Positions 40,260 to 46,595 of a stretch of 46,595 nt of DNA are shown piece by piece. Below the pieces are notes generated by a model, which ran no database searches, had not been told where the DNA came from, and saw nothing but the letters and a program-made list of their open reading frames with translations. The stretch covers positions 1 to 46,595 of the forward strand of contig JABFQW010000042.1 in NCBI GenBank assembly GCA_013141455.1, written 5' to 3'. Position 1 is the stretch's first letter. The number at the start of each line of letters is the position of its first letter. The stretch is from Bacteroidales bacterium (GTDB lineage: Bacteria > Bacteroidota > Bacteroidia > Bacteroidales > F082). Made by a program: the position numbers and the translations under genes.

Positions 40260-42399
40260 GTTGATTTTGATAGTAAGATTGACTTTGATACTTACCGGAT
40301 TATTATTCGTTACACCAACTTTGATTGCCCAACAAGTTGATTCCATTTCAAATTCGCTCACGAAAACGCTCATCGACCGCATCGAACAAATGTCGGAAGA
40401 CACTGAAAATGTGTACGATTATGGCGAACTTGTTGATGAATACCTTTATTATGTTGAGAATCCAATCAACATCAATAGTGATAAAATTGAAATACTCCGT
40501 GAATTAAAAGTTTTAAGCAATTATCAATATGAGAAATTGGTTGAATACCTTCAGAATTATGGATCTGTGTTAAGTGTATTTGAGCTTAATTCAATCGAGG
40601 GTTTTGATAATCAAACTATTGAGCTTATCCGACCCATAATTACAACCAATGAAATTATCGGGAATGACAAAATAGATTTGAAAAAAGCGATCAGGTGGGG
40701 CAGACATCAGGTTTTTGTAAGGACCGAACAGGTTTTAGAAAAATCGAACGGATATAAAACCATCGAAGATTCGATTCTGGCACAAAAGCCCAATTCGTCC
40801 TATATTGGAAGTCCTCAAAAACTCTATTTCAAATATGCCTACAATTATCGTAACCGAATCAGGGCTGGCATAACCACGGAGAAAGACGCCGGTGAGGCAT
40901 TGATCAGGAACCAGGTACCAGGCGTACAGCGCGAATTATTGGGCAACAAACTTAAAAATGGTTTCGATTTTTATTCGGCTCACCTCTTCCTTTCCGATTT
41001 CGGAATACTGAAATCTCTTGCCATTGGCGACTACCATCTTGCATTCGGACAAGGATTGACGATGTGGTCGGGCCTGTCGTTCGGGAAATCGGGCAGTACG
41101 ACAGATATTATTAAATTCGGTCAGGGTTTAAAACCCAGCGCTTCGGTTAACGAAAACAGATTTTTGCGTGGTGGTGCATTCACCCTGAAGTACAAAGTTT
41201 TTGATCTTACCCTCTTCTACTCAAACAAGCAGTTCGACGGTAATATTACTGCCGGTGATTCGCTAACCGGAGATCAGGAATTTATATCAGGTATTCAGGA
41301 ATCGGGCCTTCATCGAACTGTTGATGAATTACTCGATAAAGCGGCTATCCGCCAGGAAATGTTTGGCGGACATGTTTCGTATCAAAACAAATTCATGCAG
41401 TTAGGATATACTGCCCAACAAAATAGTTTCAAAGCCGAACTTCATCCCCGAATATCACCCTATAACCAATTCAGCAGTTTGGAAAATACAGAATTCAATC
41501 AGGGTGTTGATCTGAAAGTATTTTTACCAAAGATTGTTCTCTTTTCCGAAGTCGCACTTACACAAGGCGGTGGTATGGCCACAATCGCCGGTATCACTGC
41601 GCAGCCTGTCAATTTTGCCTCATTAACAATTGCCTACCGGAATTTCGATAAAGACTACCGGAATTTTTATGCTACGAGTTTTGGTGAAAGCAGTACACCG
41701 AACAATGAAATTGGCACTTATCTCGGTTTAACTGCCGATCTTACTGCCTCGCTGAAACTAACGTCTTATGCTGATTATTTCAAATTCCCCTGGCTTCGTT
41801 TTCAAACCGATGCACCAAGCATGGGGCACGATTATTTTGTTCAACTCGGTCACCGCATAAACCGTACCGATGATTTATACCTGCGATTTCGGACAAAAAC
41901 CAAGATGACCAATCAAAACGACCCCTGGAATTATATCGATTTACCGGTTGAATATACCAAAACGTCCATGAGGTTCCATATTAATTATAAGGTTAGCGAT
42001 GCCTTAGAATTTAAAGACAGGGCAGAAATTATACAATATGATGAACCCGGAGAAGCTACAAGTCAGGGATTTATAATTTTTCATGATGTGGTTTATAAGC
42101 CTGTAAACAAACCGCATGAATTCGCTTTCCGGTTCGCGGTTTTCGATGCTGAATCGTATGACAGTCGTTTATATGCATACGAGAACGATGTATTGTACGC
42201 ATTTTCAATCCCTTCGTTTAACGACAAAGGATCGCGCGTTTATTTATTATACCGTTTAAAAGCCATTGAATCGGTAGATTTATGGGTACGAATTGCCCAA
42301 ACCTGGTATGACGACAAAAATGAGATTGGTAGCGGATTGGATTTAATTGAAGGAAATAAAAAAACCGAAATAAAATTACAGATTCGTTGGAAGTTTTAG
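40252..42399 (+). CDS. Secreted helix-hairpin-helix protein with a large beta-barrel-like part
   Basis: 715 residues from ATG 40252, which overlaps the stop of the PorV-like gene (translational coupling); the frame opens at 40201 but that part would run through the upstream gene. A signal peptide covers about 1-27. Residues about 70-135 contain ComEA-like HhH motifs (INSDKIEILRELKVLSNYQYEKL and SVFELNSIEGFDNQTIELIRPII). The remaining 550 residues are beta-rich with many aromatic strand ends, finishing KTEIKLQIRWKF, typical of an outer membrane barrel. A DNA-related role is suggested only by the HhH; the family is common and poorly studied in Bacteroidota. Confidence 0.75.
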   Translation: MNKLILIVRLTLILTGLLFVTPTLIAQQVDSISNSLTKTLIDRIEQMSEDTENVYDYGELVDEYLYYVENPININSDKIEILRELKVLSNYQYEKLVEYLQNYGSVLSVFELNSIEGFDNQTIELIRPIITTNEIIGNDKIDLKKAIRWGRHQVFVRTEQVLEKSNGYKTIEDSILAQKPNSSYIGSPQKLYFKYAYNYRNRIRAGITTEKDAGEALIRNQVPGVQRELLGNKLKNGFDFYSAHLFLSDFGILKSLAIGDYHLAFGQGLTMWSGLSFGKSGSTTDIIKFGQGLKPSASVNENRFLRGGAFTLKYKVFDLTLFYSNKQFDGNITAGDSLTGDQEFISGIQESGLHRTVDELLDKAAIRQEMFGGHVSYQNKFMQLGYTAQQNSFKAELHPRISPYNQFSSLENTEFNQGVDLKVFLPKIVLFSEVALTQGGGMATIAGITAQPVNFASLTIAYRNFDKDYRNFYATSFGESSTPNNEIGTYLGLTADLTASLKLTSYADYFKFPWLRFQTDAPSMGHDYFVQLGHRINRTDDLYLRFRTKTKMTNQNDPWNYIDLPVEYTKTSMRFHINYKVSDALEFKDRAEIIQYDEPGEATSQGFIIFHDVVYKPVNKPHEFAFRFAVFDAESYDSRLYAYENDVLYAFSIPSFNDKGSRVYLLYRLKAIESVDLWVRIAQTWYDDKNEIGSGLDLIEGNKKTEIKLQIRWKF

Positions 42400-42444
42400 G
42401 TATGCTAACTTTCTAAACAGAATAATTATTAGTGTCAATTCCAA

Positions 42445-42574
42445 AAACTTATAGAAGACGAAATACCATAAAAAACCTTACATTCAATATTTTATCTTTT
42501 TGATATTTGGTATTTTTGTAAATAAACTTCGTTGATGGCTTCGCCTCTGGTGGCATTTCTTCTTCTATAAGTTT
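42445..42574. repeat. MITE-like inverted repeat between convergent genes
   Basis: AAACTTATAGAAGA (42445-42458) is perfectly repeated in reverse complement at 42561-42574, and the match continues inward (GAAATACCA against TGGCATTTC) to give 22 of 24 matching bases. About 80 AT-rich bases lie between. It has the form of a short non-autonomous element or a large terminator hairpin. Confidence 0.65.
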
Positions 42575-42585
42575 CCGGAGTTGGT

Positions 42586-43548
42586 TTAATGTTGTACAAT
42601 GAATCGTTTGATTGCGAAATTTTTACCATCGGAATATTTCAATACATACATCCCATTCGTAAATTGTTTTGCGTCAATAGTTTCAGGAAAGAAGCTTGTG
42701 TTGTTATACAGAACCTGTCCCGAGTTATTCATGATCTGAACTGTTTGATTGGGACTGTTTTTTGTTCGGTGAAGCAGCAATTTATCACTTGCCGGATTGG
42801 GATCAATTGTAATTAAATTGTCGTTTCGAATTTCATCAATACCTTCAAATATTCCACCAACTGATATAAATCCAATCATCCAGCCATCCTGGTTCGTCTC
42901 AATAGCATCGCTTGCGAAAGTGAAACGAAACGTAATGGTGTCCAAGTTTATCGGTGAAATCTGATAGTAGATGCTGATTTCATCCCATTCTGCCGAACCT
43001 GAAAAACCAGGTTTGCCTAAACTTGCAACCGTGTCATTCAAGGTGTAAATATTTCCGCCTATTTGTACGAAGTTCATCGTGTCCTGAATTAAATTTACCC
43101 AGCTTATTCCATTGTTATGCGATACTTCGATGGTGCCACCGTCAAACCCGTTATCTGTTTCTATTTTATGAACGATGTAATAGTTAGGACCCCCGTAACC
43201 GCCATTACAATTATCACCAACATCCTGACCGGAGCAATTAAGGATTGAAAATTGAAATGAAGAGATATTGTTTATTGGATATGCGTTAACAGTATCTGTT
43301 ACCAGGGCTCTGGGATAATAATAACCGTAGTTAAAAATTGTTTTGTTTGGTGTACCAATCTGCCAAATGTTGTTGGCTTGCGTTGTGTCAAAATAAAAAT
43401 AATACGCGCTGTTGTCATCCTCCGAATTAAAATCAAAGTTCTGCCACCAGTTGTTATCGCAGTCCTGACATACATTGATGTAATTTGATTGTCCTTTTGA
43501 ATTGATTGCTGCAACTATGGCAAGAATCACAAAGATTAGTTTTTTCAT
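42586..43548 (-). CDS. Secreted T9SS cargo protein of unknown function
   Basis: 320 residues. Signal peptide 1-19 (MKKLIFVILAIVAAINSKG). Residues 20-235 are beta-rich with CQDCDNNWWQNFDFN near the start, resembling jelly-roll-like extracellular domains with a galactose-binding look, but no family is certain. Residues about 245-320 form a type A T9SS sorting domain: ITIDPNPASDKLLLH, VQIMNNSGQVLYN and GMYVLKYSDGKNFAIKRFIVQH. It should be exported and anchored or released at the cell surface. Convergent with the HhH gene. Confidence 0.75.
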   Translation of the reverse strand: MKKLIFVILAIVAAINSKGQSNYINVCQDCDNNWWQNFDFNSEDDNSAYYFYFDTTQANNIWQIGTPNKTIFNYGYYYPRALVTDTVNAYPINNISSFQFSILNCSGQDVGDNCNGGYGGPNYYIVHKIETDNGFDGGTIEVSHNNGISWVNLIQDTMNFVQIGGNIYTLNDTVASLGKPGFSGSAEWDEISIYYQISPINLDTITFRFTFASDAIETNQDGWMIGFISVGGIFEGIDEIRNDNLITIDPNPASDKLLLHRTKNSPNQTVQIMNNSGQVLYNNTSFFPETIDAKQFTNGMYVLKYSDGKNFAIKRFIVQH

Positions 43549-43620
43549 GGTTGTTTTTTAAATTTTTACATTGTTAAATAAGAGTAGTAATTGGTTAAAG
43601 AACGGGGTAAAGGTAGGAAG

Positions 43621-43732
43621 CTACACGCAGGTGCGGACTGCGGGCGGTTTCCTATCAAGCCGAAAAGCAGCCCGGGCGGAAAGATGCCCACCGAAAACCA
43701 CTGCTGCCGCACTTGATGGGTGGATGATGTAG
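43621..43732 (-). repeat. Cassette-end-like imperfect palindrome after the caspase operon
   Basis: Starts CTACA (43621) and ends TGTAG (43732), with inner arms GGTGCGGACTGCGGGCGG against CCACTGCTGCCGCACTT that pair imperfectly. The 12-mer ACCGAAAACCAC at 43690-43701 is the exact reverse complement of GTGGTTTTCGGT in the element after the methyltransferase gene (3803-3814). Seen from their genes, both lie in the first arm after the stop codon. GC content is far above that of the operon. Confidence 0.55.
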
Positions 43733-43799
43733 GGCGTCAGGCTTTTATTTTTATGTCTTTCAGACTGATTGCAAGTTAGGTGATTGGTGCATGAATTTG

Positions 43800-45083
43800 T
43801 CATGATTTATATAATTTCATCAGATTTCGAATTGATTTATGTATATAATCCGTTGGTGAAATATTACTTAAATCCAATAGAAATATTGGTTTGTTTGTTT
43901 TTACTTCTGCAATGCCTGTATTTTTCATCCCTAAAAATTCACATAATCTGACTCCTTTGTCTGTCCAACCAACTGCAGCTATTTTAACTACTTTAATTCC
44001 CTTATTAGTATAATAATAACTTAATTTTTCTAGTAAAGAATAATATAGTTTTTCAAATCCAACATCTTTAAGCCCAAGATGCATTGAATGAAAGTTTGGA
44101 TTCAATGCAACAGACATGATATATAAATTAATATTAGTTACATTATCTTCGTAAGAAATAATATCTTCCGGTTTTATATCACTATCATGTAATTTTCCTG
44201 ATAATAATAATTCAAAAACTTTATCTTTTAGAGGCATTGCATTTATATATCCAATTACATCTTTTGATTGTGTATCACTCAATAAAAAGGAATATATATC
44301 TGGATTAGTTTCGATCCAACTTTCAGCCAAACCATCTGGTATGGAAAATTCTTCCCAGAAAATATCGTTTCCGAAAGAAGCATCATCAATTTTCTCAGTC
44401 TGGTCAAAATATTGAGTAAACTCAGTAGTTGTTTCGAATTCTTTACCTTTTATGATTTGGAATGTCGGAGGGGCTTTTAATAAAAATGGCAACCAGAATT
44501 CTTCGATATGATTACCTTCAAAGAAGCTTCCATGATCGAAATAATCAAACTTCTCTTGCTCAAATGTACTTGAGGAAAATTTAAAACCTTTCCAGCCAGA
44601 CTGACCACTATTTGATCTACTTAATATCCATCCCCATCTAACTACTTTATCTATAGGACTATATTCATTCCTAACAAAAAAGACTTGATTTCTTTTAAAA
44701 AGTAAATCCCAATCAAAATGCTCATCAACAATAGAACCACATAAAATGATCTTATCAAATTTAATATCATGATATTTAAGCATCGCATTGCATAATATAT
44801 AAGATCCAAGACTATGTGCAATAATTGAAGGTCTACAGAGAGGATTATTATTGTCGATTTTGTAGTCTTTGTTTTTTGTCAATGCCTTGTATTTTTTATA
44901 AAATTTTTTTATTAACCTCTTTTTAAATCCGGGAATAAGACAGCTTGAAAACTGATACCCGTAATCAAATGAATTTCCAATAAGATGTTTTGTTGAAATA
45001 AAATCAGTGAGATTTGTTTGCCATTTACCATGAGATTTAAATCCATGTAAGGAGCTGATTACGACAGGATTAAAGTTATTCAT
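43800..45083 (-). CDS. Alpha/beta-hydrolase fused to a GNAT-like acetyltransferase domain
   Basis: 427 residues. Residues 1-205 are an alpha/beta hydrolase: HGFKSHG (13-19) as oxyanion loop, the nucleophile elbow AHSLGSY with Ser91, and a probable catalytic His192 in FDHGSFFEGNHIEEFW, so a lipase- or esterase-type activity is likely. A linker (about 206-240) follows. Residues about 245-427 look like GNAT: DVIGYINAMPL, LYIMSVALNP, LYYSLLEKLSYYYTNKGIKVVKIAAVGWTDKGVRLCEFLGMKNTG. The gene starts 18 bp after the pseudocaspase gene and is the last of the operon. It is the likely effector, and might be cut by the caspase; that is conjecture. Confidence 0.65.
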   Translation of the reverse strand: MNNFNPVVISSLHGFKSHGKWQTNLTDFISTKHLIGNSFDYGYQFSSCLIPGFKKRLIKKFYKKYKALTKNKDYKIDNNNPLCRPSIIAHSLGSYILCNAMLKYHDIKFDKIILCGSIVDEHFDWDLLFKRNQVFFVRNEYSPIDKVVRWGWILSRSNSGQSGWKGFKFSSSTFEQEKFDYFDHGSFFEGNHIEEFWLPFLLKAPPTFQIIKGKEFETTTEFTQYFDQTEKIDDASFGNDIFWEEFSIPDGLAESWIETNPDIYSFLLSDTQSKDVIGYINAMPLKDKVFELLLSGKLHDSDIKPEDIISYEDNVTNINLYIMSVALNPNFHSMHLGLKDVGFEKLYYSLLEKLSYYYTNKGIKVVKIAAVGWTDKGVRLCEFLGMKNTGIAEVKTNKPIFLLDLSNISPTDYIHKSIRNLMKLYKS

Positions 45084-45101
45084 TGTTGACTACTTTATTG
45101 A

Positions 45102-45842
45102 TTATTTTTCATTTTTAGAACAGGCAAATGGAGGAAACGTTAATCTTCTGACTTGACCACCCATTAAGGGCTTTTGAGTTGTCTTGAATTTGTTTTTTAG
45201 TATTATTTCCGCACTATCTATTGCTGAATCAAGCTTTAATATACCTTGATTAGATTTATCATTCCACCAGTTAAATCCAGCTTGGATTAATGAATAAGTA
45301 AAATGTCCACCGAGATTTGGATCATCTCCACTGATTTCATTTGGTTGAGAAGAATAAACTAAAATTATCCCTTTGGGAGTTCTTAAAACTGTATCATTAA
45401 ATATGTTATGAGTTGAATTATCCTTTATTTGTAATTCAGATTCTTCCATAAGTATATTCGCATCTCCTTTCAGTAAATTAGATTCAAATTCTCGGCGAGA
45501 ATCAATTATAATTGTTTGTCTTTCAGATTTTGATACTAAATATTTTATTGACAGGTCTTTATCTTTAAGGCAAATAAAGTCAGCTTCTGTAAAAGAGTTA
45601 GTAAGACCATGACCGGAAAACGCGACAAAACAATAGTCTGAATTTACCTTGTTTATTGTTTCCTTAATCGAATTTGAATCTGGATCTCTGAGTATCTGGA
45701 TCTCGTCTTCATTCCATTGACCGCCGGCATTACTTCTTAAAAATGAATAGTAATTATCTAAATCAACGGCAACACTTCTACGATGGCTTAAATTTCGATA
45801 CCCTCCTGGACTACCAATAATAATTGCCATTTTATTCATCAT
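45102..45842 (-). CDS. Caspase-like protein with lost catalytic cysteine (pseudocaspase)
   Basis: 246 residues of peptidase C14/caspase fold: AIIIGSPGGYRNLSHRRSVAVDLDNYYSFL (6-35), the catalytic His78 in FVAFSGHG, and IIIDSRREFE at 111-120. In the neighbouring paralogue the same segment reads LILDCCRES; here both Cys are replaced, Ser115 by codon TCT and Arg116 by codon CGC, the second being the caspase nucleophile position. Each change is one base from a Cys codon. The later SSQPNEISGDDPNLGGHFTYSLI (substrate-pocket region) is kept, so it may bind but not cut. The start ATG overlaps the stop of the upstream caspase gene (ATGA). Confidence 0.8.
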   Translation of the reverse strand: MMNKMAIIIGSPGGYRNLSHRRSVAVDLDNYYSFLRSNAGGQWNEDEIQILRDPDSNSIKETINKVNSDYCFVAFSGHGLTNSFTEADFICLKDKDLSIKYLVSKSERQTIIIDSRREFESNLLKGDANILMEESELQIKDNSTHNIFNDTVLRTPKGIILVYSSQPNEISGDDPNLGGHFTYSLIQAGFNWWNDKSNQGILKLDSAIDSAEIILKNKFKTTQKPLMGGQVRRLTFPPFACSKNEK

Positions 45843-46595
45843 ATAATATTTAGCATGTTGGTAATTGCAAAAGGATGAGTTAAATCCATGTTAATGGGTG
45901 TGGTTATATATGTTGGTATTTGATCGGTAAAAATATCGTCCTTCAAAGTTTTAATAGTCTCATTTACCGCCCTTCTAATAGGCAACCAAAAATCTTTTCT
46001 ATCTATTGATCCAAAGTTTTTTCCTGTATTTATTAATTCGGAAGAAAACGCACCTCCAGATGTCGGATTGTCTCCCGATGTTTGATCAATCAAGCATGCA
46101 TATCCAGTAAACTGACCTTCATTTGATAGCTGAAGAGCTAAATCAAATTTTGCTCTGGAGTGTATAACACTTCTACTCGTATTAATTTCAAGAACTTTTG
46201 AGTTCGAATAGAAACTAAGACTATCTCTAGATTTTGAGATTTTACCCCCATCTCCCAAAAAGCTTTCAGACATATCCTCAGACTCACGACAACAATCGAG
46301 AATTAAAACTCGTCTTTTTGCTGATGTTATTAAATCATGTTCTGATAAATATCCATCAGATAAACATATATAAGTGAGGTCGTTTTTTGAGTAGAGAAAT
46401 CCATGACCAGTAAAAACCACGAAAGTAAAATCAGCATTTGAATTCTTTATTGCAGATATAATTACATCTTTTTTTTCATTCTTAAGGATCTGAATCTCTG
46501 ATGTTGAATAATCATTTCCATACCAAGCACCACCAACATTACTGGTAAGATATTCTTTGTAATTCTTTAAATCATGATCAACTCCTTTTAAATAA
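45839..46595 (-). CDS. Caspase-like protease (5' end outside the window)
   Basis: The minus-strand frame is open to the window edge, giving 251 visible residues that begin YLKGVDHDLKNYKEYL; by comparison with its neighbour a short N-terminal piece is missing. The catalytic His is in FTFVVFTGHG (His codon 46403-46405) and the Cys in LILDCCRES (Cys codons 46289-46294), so it should be active. The C-terminal part has IDQTSGDNPTSGGAFSSELI, the counterpart of the substrate-pocket region. It is a paralogue of the next gene and overlaps it by 4 bp. Regulation cannot be seen because the promoter is outside. Confidence 0.85.
   Translation of the reverse strand, partial: YLKGVDHDLKNYKEYLTSNVGGAWYGNDYSTSEIQILKNEKKDVIISAIKNSNADFTFVVFTGHGFLYSKNDLTYICLSDGYLSEHDLITSAKRRVLILDCCRESEDMSESFLGDGGKISKSRDSLSFYSNSKVLEINTSRSVIHSRAKFDLALQLSNEGQFTGYACLIDQTSGDNPTSGGAFSSELINTGKNFGSIDRKDFWLPIRRAVNETIKTLKDDIFTDQIPTYITTPINMDLTHPFAITNMLNII

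Noticed and set aside
45102-45842. Pseudocaspase as a sequencing-error artefact
   Set aside because: Two adjacent codons differ from Cys and the frame is otherwise intact; a pair of coincident errors at the active site is unlikely, though read data would settle it.

Overview
The window looks like a chromosomal stretch of an environmental member of the Bacteroidota, probably Bacteroidales-like. The evidence is: two secreted proteins with type IX secretion (T9SS) C-terminal sorting tails; promoters matching the Bacteroidota -7 consensus TAnnTTTG; a NusB of about 320 residues; a transketolase split into two genes; a fused NnrE-NnrD protein; a PorV-like outer membrane protein; and weak use of Shine-Dalgarno sequences. 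No tRNA, rRNA, CRISPR array or complete transposase was seen.

Layout. 1-560: an inverted block of G-rich short repeats with two G-quadruplex motifs, then a 21-bp minisatellite. 647-1384: a DUF6261-like gene. 1784-12351: an AT-rich accessory island with every gene on the plus strand. It holds a possible recombinase remnant, an HTH protein with an internal twin-arginine motif plus a methyltransferase, a WYL-like protein overlapping a Shedu-type nuclease, a DUF2130 protein, a 1466-residue helicase-nuclease and an isochorismatase-like hydrolase. Several of these genes are followed at once by a 95-155 nt imperfect palindrome, which gives a cassette-like layout. 12603-16010: nusB and a glycosyltransferase fusion, separated by a 165-nt nested palindrome. 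16294-23140: an AlbA_2/KTSC fusion protein and a small glycan locus (asparagine-synthase-like protein, formyltransferase/beta-propeller fusion, flippase). 23252-25402: DUF2892 protein, a VapBC-like toxin-antitoxin pair and an EFR1-type ferredoxin. 25561-43548: mostly core and secretory genes: parE, a secreted esterase, a lipoprotein, an iron alcohol dehydrogenase, nnrDE, rlmD, aroK, the transketolase pair, a DUF2461 protein, a PorV-like barrel with a helix-hairpin-helix protein, and a T9SS cargo. MITE-like inverted repeats lie between some of them.

43800-46595: the most interesting locus. It is a tightly coupled minus-strand operon of a caspase-like protease (5' end outside the window), a second caspase-like protein whose catalytic Cys-Cys pair has become Ser-Arg, and an alpha/beta-hydrolase fused to a GNAT-like domain. 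It ends in a palindromic element that shares an exact 12-mer with the one following the methyltransferase gene of the left island. I propose it as an undescribed caspase/pseudocaspase/hydrolase system, possibly for defence.

How the genes may work together: the left island appears to be a defence island with three different PD-(D/E)XK-type nucleases in consecutive genes. The glycan genes probably act in making or modifying a surface polysaccharide. The tktN-tktC-aroK operon links erythrose-4-phosphate supply to the shikimate pathway. All functional statements come from reading motifs by eye; no database search was possible.
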